Assembly: GCA_949293415.1 (NCBI GenBank)
Contig: CASFDK010000036.1
Location: 1 to 56,831 of the forward strand
Length of the DNA: 56,831 bases
Direction of reading: 5' to 3'
Source of the DNA: an uncultured Verrucomicrobiota bacterium
GTDB taxonomy: Bacteria > Verrucomicrobiota > Verrucomicrobiia > Opitutales > Intestinicryptomonadaceae
The translations under genes were made by a program, and so were the position numbers. Under the pieces are notes generated by a model, which did no database searches, had not been told where the DNA came from, and saw only the letters and a program-made list of their open reading frames with translations. How positions within the stretch are numbered: position 1 is the first letter of the stretch; every line of letters begins with the position of its first letter. Shown here piece by piece: positions 43,762 to 52,328 of the stretch.

Positions 43762-44799
43762 CTATTTTTTCAGCTTGCGCGCCTTGACTCCTTTGACGGT
43801 CATTTTCACGGGTAGAATGTTGCCGTTCTCGTCGAAATAAAGCCTGTCGATACAGACCACTCTGTGGTGGGACGAGTAGTTGGGGATGGGGCGGCGGTGG
43901 TAGCAAATGTACCAGTCGTCCGTATTCGGTATGTTGAATACCGAATGGTGCCCCGCTCCCGTGGCAATTGGCTGTTGGCTTTCGAGAACCGTTCCGATTC
44001 TTTTGAATTTCGAAAACGGCGAATCCGCAACGGCGTAGGCGACCTTATAGCGCGGAGTCGTCCAATTCCCCTCCGACCACATAAAATACCATTTGCCTTT
44101 GCGCTCGAAGACAACCGAACCTTCCGTATAGCCTTCGGGGGTGATGTTTTTGTATAGGTCTCCGTCGTCGAACGGCACGATGCTTTTGAAGTCGTCGGCG
44201 AGTCTGACCGCGTTGCAACGTCCCCAACCGCCGTAGAACATATAATAGTGCTTGCCGTACTTGAAAACGTATTGGTCGATGGGTTGCGCTCCGTTGTAGA
44301 ATTTGTCGATGAGGGGCTTTCCGATGAGGTCTTTGTACGGACCTTCGGGCTTGTCGGCTACCGCAACGCCGATGCCGCCGTATTTCGGGTTGGTAGGGGC
44401 GCAGGGCGTCATATCGCCGTTCTTTTTATCGACGGGATATGTATCGTTGCAGGCGAAAAACAGGTAGTACTTGCCGTCCTTTTCTATTGAGTCGGGTGCC
44501 CAGAGGGCGCGGTGCAGCCATTTTACGGAAGAGTTGTCGAGAACGCGCTTGTGGCGTGTCCACGTTTCGAGGTCGTCGGACGAAAACGCGTCGAGAAATG
44601 TCTGTTGCCCGTATTTTGCCGAATAGGTGGGAAAAATCCAGTACTTGCCGTTGTAGATGCGCATTTGCGGGTCGGCATACCAGCCGTTGATTACGGGGTT
44701 GCCCGAGTAGCCGCGTTCCCGAATATCGGCTTGTTCGGCGTTTGAAATGGTTGCCGCAAGCAAAAGCGCGGCGCACGCGGAAAGTTGATACGGTATCAT
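43762..44799 (-). CDS. Secreted glycoside hydrolase family 43
   Basis: GH43 enzymes are inverting five-bladed propellers acting on arabinose, xylose or galactose linkages. The 345-residue protein starts at ATG 44799, which gives a signal peptide (MIPYQLSACAALLLAATISN). The three catalytic positions are visible: general base Asp43 in INGWYADPQM, the pKa-modulating Asp in ALWAPDSIEKDGKYYL, and the general acid Glu in YTEGSVVFERKGKWY. MFYGGWGRCNAV and GAGHHSVFNIPNTDDWYICY complete the propeller. The catalytic domain fills the protein, with no extra carbohydrate-binding module. nhaC follows after 3 bases. Confidence 0.9.
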   Translation of the reverse strand: MIPYQLSACAALLLAATISNAEQADIRERGYSGNPVINGWYADPQMRIYNGKYWIFPTYSAKYGQQTFLDAFSSDDLETWTRHKRVLDNSSVKWLHRALWAPDSIEKDGKYYLFFACNDTYPVDKKNGDMTPCAPTNPKYGGIGVAVADKPEGPYKDLIGKPLIDKFYNGAQPIDQYVFKYGKHYYMFYGGWGRCNAVRLADDFKSIVPFDDGDLYKNITPEGYTEGSVVFERKGKWYFMWSEGNWTTPRYKVAYAVADSPFSKFKRIGTVLESQQPIATGAGHHSVFNIPNTDDWYICYHRRPIPNYSSHHRVVCIDRLYFDENGNILPVKMTVKGVKARKLKK

Positions 44800-44837
44800 A
44801 AGGACATTTCTATTCTGTCGCGGATTTGCTTCAAGAA

Positions 44838-44872
44838 AAAAGCTCCGAATCGGAAACGATTGCGGAGCTTTT
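44838..44872 (-). terminator. Terminator after the PEP-CTERM gene
   Basis: AAAAGCTCCG (44838-44847) pairs perfectly with CGGAGCTTTT (44863-44872); leftward it continues into a T-run. Confidence 0.85.
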
Positions 44873-44893
44873 CGAATGTTTTGAAAACGCGCT

Positions 44894-46600
44894 TTACTTG
44901 CGTCTGCGGTATGCCGCAAAGGCGAGGGCGATTGCCCCGAAGATTGCCGCGTATGTGGAGGGTTCTGGAACCGTCGAAAGCCAGCCGTTGACCACCGAGA
45001 TCTCGAGCAGGTTCTCTTCGGAGTCGTACGCCTTTATGTTGCCGAGGGTTTTGAGCGTGTTCTCGTTTTCGCCGACATAAATGCGGTCGTTTTCGAAGTT
45101 GTAGATTGAAAGAATTATATCGGTGCCCATCTCAATGGTGGTTCCTTTGCTCGTCAGTTCGAGCTTTGCCGCACTGCTGTCGAGGTATATCGACAGGTCG
45201 GACGAAAGCGAGATCATAGAGAACTTCTGCGCCGCTTCGAGGTGGACTTCGGGCAGCTGTTTTGCGCCTTTTGCGACCACGAGCTTTACGGCGTTGCCGT
45301 CGAGGTCGGTAATCGAGTTTTCGTTCTTGAGGTACATCTTTGCCATATCCCACATAATCACGCGCGCAACTCTGTCCGCCGAACCCCTAATCTTGAGCTT
45401 TGCATTGCCTTCGATGATAAGTTTTGCCGTTGTTACGTCGGCAGCCGTTCCGGAAACGATGTTGCCCTCAAGATCGACACGTTCGTCGATAATCCATTCC
45501 GCGCTGCTGCCGAGAGTTGCGGTGCGCTTGATTTTGATGCCGACATTGCCCTTGTTTGCATCGGTAACTTTTGCCTCTGCCTGTGTAAGGTTGCCGCTTC
45601 CCGTAATCGAAAAGAAGACCATTTGCTGCGACGGGTCGGTCTGGTTGAAATTCGCCGTTCCGTAGAGAGCGAACCAGCTGCCGCCTCCCATAAAGAGGTT
45701 GCCGTCTACATTGAGGGTCGAATTAGTGCCGATTTGAAGCATCTTGTTCGAGGAGAAAACCGAACCCGTTGCGCCGATGTTTACGGTCGTGCCTCCGTAT
45801 GTGGTAATTTTACCGCCCATATTCAGCTGTCCGTCGATTTGCAATAGGGAAGAGCAGTCCTGATTCCAAATGCCGAGACTCATTTGGTTTGTGTCGACAA
45901 CCGCACCTTCATCGACAACCATTTGCGCGTTGCGGCTGACAGTTGTCAAATAGGCGTTGTCCACCGTGAACGAGGTTTTCGAACCGCTTTTGAATCTTAG
46001 TTCGCCGCCGTTCGAGACTGTCAATGAACCCGTCCAATTAACCGTCGAGTTCGAGCCGAATATAAGTTTGCTTTTGGACGGCGTTTCGTAAATAGATGTA
46101 TCGCCGATAGTCGAAGACGCAGCCGAAACATTTGCCGTAATGTTTTCGAAAGTCATATACTGTTCCTGATTTGGCGAAGATTCCGTCAAGCCCTTGCCGA
46201 AGTTTACGGTTATGAGGGCGTCTTTCGATGTCGAATTGGTTATCTTTGTATTGATGTAGTTCTGCCTCCAGCTTGCAACGTCGAGAACAGTCTTTTCCAC
46301 ATCCGACTTCGCGTCTATAAGAAACGTCTGACCAAGCCCCATATAAGAGGCGATGTTGACATTGCCCTTGCCGTCCGTCGCCTGCTCGTTTACCGAGGTA
46401 ATCGAATTTACGGTAATGCCGCTTGCGCGGAAGTTTGTGCGCTCCGCGCCGCCCTCGGTTTCGGGGGTGGTGATTAGCCTTATGTTTTCGGCGGTAGACA
46501 GGTTGGTTCTTTCCGATGACATACCTCCTGTGAAATCGAGCGCGTAAACACCCGAAGCCGCCGCTGCGAGAACGAACATTGCAGATACTGTGTTTTTCAT
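44894..46600 (-). CDS. PEP-CTERM surface protein with autotransporter-like repeats
   Basis: A 568-residue exported protein. The ATG at 46600 gives a signal peptide (MKNTVSAMFVLAAAASGVYA). The middle has many short beta-helix-like repeats (VNWTGSLTVSNGGELRFKSG, INGLN-type turns, STLNVDGNLFMGGGS), as in autotransporter passengers, but there is no beta-barrel. The C-terminus is a classical PEP-CTERM tail: VPEPSTYAAIFGAIALAF then AYRRRK. Such proteins are sorted by exosortase, which removes the tail; no exosortase gene is in this window. It probably ends up in the extracellular matrix or on the surface. Confidence 0.88.
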   Translation of the reverse strand: MKNTVSAMFVLAAAASGVYALDFTGGMSSERTNLSTAENIRLITTPETEGGAERTNFRASGITVNSITSVNEQATDGKGNVNIASYMGLGQTFLIDAKSDVEKTVLDVASWRQNYINTKITNSTSKDALITVNFGKGLTESSPNQEQYMTFENITANVSAASSTIGDTSIYETPSKSKLIFGSNSTVNWTGSLTVSNGGELRFKSGSKTSFTVDNAYLTTVSRNAQMVVDEGAVVDTNQMSLGIWNQDCSSLLQIDGQLNMGGKITTYGGTTVNIGATGSVFSSNKMLQIGTNSTLNVDGNLFMGGGSWFALYGTANFNQTDPSQQMVFFSITGSGNLTQAEAKVTDANKGNVGIKIKRTATLGSSAEWIIDERVDLEGNIVSGTAADVTTAKLIIEGNAKLKIRGSADRVARVIMWDMAKMYLKNENSITDLDGNAVKLVVAKGAKQLPEVHLEAAQKFSMISLSSDLSIYLDSSAAKLELTSKGTTIEMGTDIILSIYNFENDRIYVGENENTLKTLGNIKAYDSEENLLEISVVNGWLSTVPEPSTYAAIFGAIALAFAAYRRRK

Positions 46601-46638
46601 AACCATAAAGTTCCAGCTGAATTGCTTATAGGTACCGT

Positions 46639-46661
46639 AGTATTCCAAATACTATTGTCAA
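46639..46661 (-). promoter_or_regulatory. -35-like box and palindrome upstream of the PEP-CTERM gene
   Basis: On the minus strand TTGACA lies at 46656-46661. Adjacent to it is the inverted repeat AGTATTCCAAATACT (46639-46653), arms AGTATT/AATACT. No good -10 at normal spacing is seen. The palindrome is a plausible operator. The remainder of this 234-base divergent spacer holds overlapping palindromes TTATCT/AGATAA and GTTTAT/ATAAAC (46673-46700) and no gene. Confidence 0.35.
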
Positions 46662-46834
46662 ACAAAAATCTCTTATCTGTTTATTCTAAAATAGATAAAC
46701 GGGTTTCGATTGTGGCTTTTCCGTATTCTTGGATACGCAGGAGTTTTTTGAATGTTCCCATACGGACTCCGCGGAGCGGCGCATCAAAATAGTGTTGAGT
46801 TTACGGCGGGTTTCGTCATAATGCCGCGTCCATA

Positions 46835-47299
46835 ATGAACGAACAGGCGCAGTTTTTTTCGAAAGACGACATCCTTGCAATTATGCCCCAGCAGCCTCCC
46901 TTTCTCTTTATCGACGAGGCGGAATATTCCGACGGCGTAATTGTCGGACGCTACAAAATCAAGGAAACCGAAGTGTTTTTCGACGGGCATTTCAAGGGCA
47001 ATCCCGTCTTCCCCGGAACGCTTATGCTCGAGGCGTTGGGGCAGCTTTGCGTGCTCGGATTGGTGAAGGGCGTGTTCCCCGATATGCCCAAGCCCGCCGA
47101 CCCCAAAAAGATATTCTTTACGTCGTCCGACGGCGGCAGGTGCTCGCGCATTTGCAGACCAAACGAGGTAATGGAAATCCGCGCAAAGCCGCTGCGCATA
47201 CGCCGCCCGATTGCCAACTTCGAAGCGGTGATGAACGTGGGCGGGCAGCGCGCAGCGTTCTGCGAAAAACTGACGCTTACTTTCGACTATATCTCCTAA
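46835..47299 (+). CDS. fabZ: FabZ-like 3-hydroxyacyl-ACP dehydratase
   Basis: A 154-residue hotdog dehydratase that removes water from 3-hydroxyacyl-ACP in fatty acid elongation. ILAIMPQQPPFLFIDEAEY aligns with the family's IPHRPPFLLVDR region. FDGHFKGNPVFPGTLMLEAL carries the catalytic His and Glu. The PQQ in place of PHR and the overall divergence suggest a specialised member and not the main FabZ. It is followed after 6 bases by a fabF-like gene, then waaA. Confidence 0.85.
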   Translation: MNEQAQFFSKDDILAIMPQQPPFLFIDEAEYSDGVIVGRYKIKETEVFFDGHFKGNPVFPGTLMLEALGQLCVLGLVKGVFPDMPKPADPKKIFFTSSDGGRCSRICRPNEVMEIRAKPLRIRRPIANFEAVMNVGGQRAAFCEKLTLTFDYIS

Positions 47300-47305
47300 A
47301 CCTTT

Positions 47306-48571
47306 ATGAAAAAAAACAACGTAGCAATCACGGGACTCGGTTTTATCACGAGTATCGGCAACGACATTGAATCCGTCTCCGACAGCCTTGTAAATCTCAA
47401 GAACGGCATAGAGCTTTATCCTCAGTTTTCCGACGAAAGAATCCCCGTCAAGTGCGTGGGTACGGTGAAACATTTCGACACCCAAAGCTGCGACCCCGAA
47501 GACTGGACTTATCCGCCCGAATACCGCGTCCGCCGCGACGTTCTGCGTTCGCTGCCCCCGCACGGGCTCTACGCCTACTGCGCGATGAGACAGGCTATTG
47601 CCGATTCGGGCTTGACCGAAGCCGAAATCTCCGAGCCTATGACGGGCATCTATACCGCCTCCGCAGGCTCCACGGGCATGCTCTACCACAATATGCAGCA
47701 GCTCGACAAGCGCGGCGTTCTGCGCTCGAACCCGATGGGCATTGTCGCTTCGATTGTCGGCACGCTTTCCTTCAACTTGGTTTCGGCTTTCAAAATCAAG
47801 GGCGCAAGTTGCGGCTTCGCTTCGGCGTGCGCGAGCAGCTCGCATGCGACCGGTTTTGCGTACGACGAAATCGCGCGCGGCAGACAGAAACGTATGTTCG
47901 TGGTAGGCGGAGAAGACGGCGACTTCCGCACGCTCCTGCCTTTCGCGGGAATGCGCGCGCTCAGTTGCAATCACGACCCTGAGACCGCTTCGCGTCCATT
48001 CGACAAGAACCGCGACGGTTTTGTAGGCTGCGGAGGCGCAACAGTTCTGCTTCTCGAAAACGAAGACGACGCCCGCGCGCGCGGCGCAAAAATCTATGCG
48101 CGCATCCTCGGATGGGGGCAGGCGAGCGACGGCTATAATGTCGCCATTCCGCACCCGGAAGGCACGGGCGTAATCAATGCGGCAAAGTCGGCTCTCGAAG
48201 ACGCGGGCATTTCGGCGAACGATGTCGACTACATCAACGCCCACGCGACATCCACGCCCATAGGCGACGTTGCCGAACTCAAGGCAATCCGCGCGCTATT
48301 CGGCGAAAACAAAAAGCTTAAAATCAGCAGCACAAAGGCGATAACGGGACACGGACTTTCGCTCGCGGGCGCGATGGAGGCGGGCTTCTGCGCGCTCGCC
48401 CTCAAGCGCGGTTTCACCCCCGGCTCGGCGCATATCGAAAATCTCGACGAAGCCGCGGAGGGCTTCAACATTCCGCGTACGACACAGTTCGATTCGCCGA
48501 AAATCGCCGTTTCGCTCAGTAGCGGTTTCGGCGGCGCAAATACGGCAATCGTGATGGAGAAAGCCGACTGA
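47306..48571 (+). CDS. fabF: FabF-like beta-ketoacyl-ACP synthase II
   Basis: KAS II condenses malonyl-ACP with acyl-ACP. The 421-residue protein has the Cys-His-His triad: Cys175 in FASACASSSHAT, the first His in INAHATSTPIGD, and the second in STKAITGHGLSLAGAMEA. NVAITGLGFITSIGNDIE at the start and GFGGANTAIV at the end are canonical. Some loops differ from housekeeping FabF (GASCGFASACASSSHATGF replaces the usual VSTACAS). The stop overlaps the waaA start by one base (TGATG). No acpP is adjacent, so it must use ACP made elsewhere. Confidence 0.88.
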   Translation: MKKNNVAITGLGFITSIGNDIESVSDSLVNLKNGIELYPQFSDERIPVKCVGTVKHFDTQSCDPEDWTYPPEYRVRRDVLRSLPPHGLYAYCAMRQAIADSGLTEAEISEPMTGIYTASAGSTGMLYHNMQQLDKRGVLRSNPMGIVASIVGTLSFNLVSAFKIKGASCGFASACASSSHATGFAYDEIARGRQKRMFVVGGEDGDFRTLLPFAGMRALSCNHDPETASRPFDKNRDGFVGCGGATVLLLENEDDARARGAKIYARILGWGQASDGYNVAIPHPEGTGVINAAKSALEDAGISANDVDYINAHATSTPIGDVAELKAIRALFGENKKLKISSTKAITGHGLSLAGAMEAGFCALALKRGFTPGSAHIENLDEAAEGFNIPRTTQFDSPKIAVSLSSGFGGANTAIVMEKAD

Positions 48572-49854
48572 TGATTTGGTTTTACCGCCTGTTGTTCCTG
48601 CCCGCATTTCTGCTCGCGTTCCCGTACTACGCGTTAAGAATGTTGCGACGCGGCGGCTACGCCAAAGATTTCTCGCACAGGTTCGGCGGGCAGAAAAATC
48701 TTCCGCCCGTGCCCGACGGCAAACACCGCGTCTGGATTCAGGCGGTCAGCGTGGGCGAAATCGAGGCTCTTTCGACGCTCGTAGACAAGCTCTCGCAGGA
48801 TTCGGGCATCGAGCTTGTCATTACGACCACGACCAGTACCGCATACAAAATACTACGCGAAAAATACGCGCCGAAATGTTTTTACACGGGCGTTTTCCCG
48901 ATAGATTTTCTGCCGTTTAGCGCGCGTGCTTGGCGCAAAATCAAGCCCGATGTCTGCGTTTTGATGGAGGGCGAGCTTTGGCCGGAACACCTTCATCAGG
49001 CGAAAGCCCGCGGCGCAAAGCTTCTGCTTTTGAACGCGCGAATGTCGGACAAGTCTTTCGCCCGCTACGCAAAATTTCCGTACATAACGCGGCGCATTTT
49101 CGACAAGTTTTCGGCAATCTGCGCTTCGAGCGAATTCGACGCGGCGCGTTTCGTGCGCCTCGGCGCGTCGCCGCTGAAAGTCTTCTGCACGGGCAATATG
49201 AAATTCGACTCCAAGCCCGCGCAAATTCTCGATTCCGACGGCAGGCGCGCACTCCGCGCCGAGCTTGGCTTTGCCGAAGATTCGCTTGTTCTGTTGGGTT
49301 CGTCCACGTGGGCGGGCGAAGAGCAAATGCTCTTGGATGCGCTCGACAAAATCCGCGCGAAGAAAATCGACTGCCGCCTGCTGCTCGTTCCGCGCCACGC
49401 CGAACGCAGGGAGCAGATAAAACAACTTTTGGAACACTATCCGCATTGGGTCAGGAGCGAGTCGAAACAGGCTCCCGACGGCACTCTTGTATATCTTGCC
49501 GACACGACGGGCGAGTTGCGTACGTTGACGCAGGTTGCGGATTTTGCGTTTGTGGGCAAAAGCCTACCGCCGAACGTAGGCGGTCAGACTCCGATAGACT
49601 GCGCAGCCCTCGGCGTGCCGATTGTCTACGGACCAAATATGACGAATTTCCGCAGGGCGTGCGAAACGCTCGAGCGCGACGGCGCGGTTGTGAAAGTGCC
49701 CGACGCCCAATCGGCTGTGCGCGAACTCGTGCGCCTGTCCGAAAATGCGAACCTGCGCCAAACGCTCGCCGAAAAGGCGAAAGCGTGGCATTCTTCAAAC
49801 GTCGGCGCAACCGACCGCGCGTGCGACGTGATTTTGAAGACGCTTGGGTTGTAA
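48571..49854 (+). CDS. waaA: 3-deoxy-D-manno-octulosonic acid (Kdo) transferase
   Basis: WaaA (KdtA) adds Kdo from CMP-Kdo to the lipid A precursor at the inner membrane. The 427-residue protein has an N-terminal membrane helix (LLFLPAFLLAFPYYALRML), the catalytic Glu region WIQAVSVGEIEALSTLV, LITTTTSTAYKI (family TTTT motif), VLMEGELWPEHL, and the C-terminal GT-B domain with FVGKSLPPNVGGQTPIDCAA and YGPNMTNF. Its presence shows an outer membrane with LPS or lipooligosaccharide. A hairpin array starts at its stop codon. Confidence 0.95.
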   Translation: MIWFYRLLFLPAFLLAFPYYALRMLRRGGYAKDFSHRFGGQKNLPPVPDGKHRVWIQAVSVGEIEALSTLVDKLSQDSGIELVITTTTSTAYKILREKYAPKCFYTGVFPIDFLPFSARAWRKIKPDVCVLMEGELWPEHLHQAKARGAKLLLLNARMSDKSFARYAKFPYITRRIFDKFSAICASSEFDAARFVRLGASPLKVFCTGNMKFDSKPAQILDSDGRRALRAELGFAEDSLVLLGSSTWAGEEQMLLDALDKIRAKKIDCRLLLVPRHAERREQIKQLLEHYPHWVRSESKQAPDGTLVYLADTTGELRTLTQVADFAFVGKSLPPNVGGQTPIDCAALGVPIVYGPNMTNFRRACETLERDGAVVKVPDAQSAVRELVRLSENANLRQTLAEKAKAWHSSNVGATDRACDVILKTLGL

Positions 49855-50055
49855 TGAAAAATGAATTGCGCCGTATATTTATAACGGCGCAAGAATGAAT
49901 TTCAGCGTTTATTATAGACGCTGAAAGAACAACACTAATGAATTTCAGCGTTTATTATAGACGCTGAAAGAACAATGAATTTCAACGTTTATTATAAGCG
50001 TTGAAAGAACGACTCTATCGCGACGATAGGAGCTGTAATTCTTCATTCTTCATTA
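49852..50055. repeat. Array of five hairpins with covarying stems and inverted A/T flanks
   Basis: Hairpins: (1) TTGCGCCGT/ACGGCGCAA, 49866-49892; (2) TTCAGCGT/ACGCTGAA, 49901-49925; (3) the same, 49944-49968; (4) TTCAACG/CGTTGAA, 49981-50005; (5) CTATCG/CGATAG, 50015-50029. Units 2-4 share the loop TTATTATAG or a close variant and a trailing AAGAAC. Unit 4 differs from 2-3 by a G-to-A change on one arm matched by C-to-T on the other. The array starts with TAATGAAAAATGAATT (49852-49867), overlapping the waaA stop, and ends with AATTCTTCATTCTTCATTA (50037-50055), its imperfect inverse. No gene is present. Confidence 0.8.
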
Positions 50056-50412
50056 GTAAAGCGCCGCGAAAACCGCCGCGGCGAACACCGTTATTATTCC
50101 CGCAAGCAGCACGGCAACGCCGCCCATCTCGAACGTCTTGGTCGTGCCGATTGTGTGGGCGCAGTTACCTATCGCAAGCCCCTTCGAAATTGGATTTATG
50201 ATTTTGAATTTGCGGCAAATCCAGTCGGCGGAAATGTTGCCGAATATGCCCGTCAAAATTATAGCCGTAACCGTTATCGAGCGGATTCCGCCAAGCTCGT
50301 CTGAAACGCACAAATCAATCGGCGTTGTTATCGACTTGGCCAAAAGCGTGATGTACTGCACGTGGTCGAGCCCGAAAATTACGGCAATCGAGAGTATCGT
50401 TTGCGCAAACGG
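50053..50412 (-). pseudogene. lrgB: lrgB, C-terminal half only (5' end deleted)
   Basis: LrgB/CidB family proteins are inner-membrane proteins linked to murein hydrolase export control or glycolate and pyruvate transport. The frame shows the conserved C-terminal half: LLAKSITTPIDLCVSDELGG, VTAIILTGIFGNISADWICR, PISKGLAIGNCAHTIGTTK and a final helix, about 115 residues out of the usual 230. Upstream of about 50412 the reading frame continues but its sequence is antisense to another broken gene and has no LrgB character. The N-terminal four helices and start are missing, and no lrgA is adjacent. It is very probably non-functional. Confidence 0.8.
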
Positions 50413-50413
50413 A

Positions 50414-50641
50414 GCTGCTCGGCGAAAAATTGGGCGTCGGGATGGGGCGACGACCGTATTCGGATTGCTTGCCGACCCGCAAAAGGAGGTCGAGCTTGTG
50501 GTAGACAACAACGTTCTGCGCGAGCCGTACAACGGCTGCAGCGAGGGCACTACAACCAGCCATATGAAATTCGAGACGCGCCGACTCGCGGACGATTTTA
50601 TACCCTACATCGGGCACGAACCGAAGTTCATAACCCTGTAG
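50414..50641 (+). pseudogene. C-terminal remnant of an unidentified gene
   Basis: From about 50441 one plus-strand frame has convincing protein text: GATTVFGLLADPQKEVELVV, then DNNVLREPYNGCSEGTTTSH, MKFETRRLADDFIPYIGHEP and a stop at 50641, with host-like codon use. There is no start codon or ribosome site, and 5' of it the sequence is antisense lrgB. It is therefore the last 67-76 codons of a gene whose 5' part was lost in the same event that truncated lrgB. I do not recognise the family. A 7-bp hairpin (CCGAAAG/CTTTCGG, 50663-50684) follows. Confidence 0.6.
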
Positions 50642-50714
50642 AGCCACTATAAAACAAGAACGCCGAAAGCAAAAAAACTTTCGGTATTCTTTGTCGTTTT
50701 CATAGACAAAAAAA

Positions 50715-50740
50715 GCGCACCCTTTCGGATGCGCCTTGTT
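50715..50740 (-). terminator. Terminator after gdhA
   Basis: GCGCACC pairs with GGATGCGC (one internal mismatch) around a TTTC-type loop; leftward there is a run of seven T residues on the minus strand. Confidence 0.65.
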
Positions 50741-50757
50741 TTTTCTTGAGTAGCAAA

Positions 50758-52158
<1,401 letters not shown>

Positions 52159-52197
52159 TTATGCGTCAAGTTGTAATCTAAAAAAACAGCTTGTTCC

Positions 52198-52244
52198 TAC
52201 AAAATTGTACAAATTTTTATGGCGATTTTTCCTACAATTTTGTA
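52198..52244 (-). promoter_or_regulatory. Twin palindromic operators upstream of gdhA
   Basis: TACAAAATTGTA (52198-52209) and TACAATTTTGTA (52233-52244) are exact reverse complements of each other. Each is itself a near-palindrome with arms TACAA/TTGTA. Each is preceded by TTCC, and their centres are 35 bases apart, close to 3.3 helical turns. A possible half site TTGTA is at 52171-52175. They sit between gdhA and the terminator of the next gene, so gdhA is the likely target. Confidence 0.55.
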
Positions 52245-52279
52245 GCGGCTTTTATCCGTTCCGCGACGTACGAAAAAAA

Positions 52280-52305
52280 CGGATGCCGAATTTTTCCGAC
52301 ATCCG
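52280..52305. terminator. Terminator after the GH99-like gene, bidirectional
   Basis: CGGATGCCG (52280-52288) pairs with CGACATCCG (52297-52305) with one G-U pair; an A-run precedes and T-runs follow, giving U-tracts in both directions. Confidence 0.8.
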
Positions 52306-52328
52306 CTTTTTGTTTTTTGGGGTAAAAA

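Noticed and set aside
49852..50055. Hairpin array as a CRISPR
   Set aside because: Units are palindromes with unequal short gaps and no unique spacers of constant length; no cas genes are near.
50138..50440. Plus-strand frame upstream of the remnant gene as a start of that gene
   Set aside because: This part is antisense to well-conserved LrgB sequence and has no protein character of its own.
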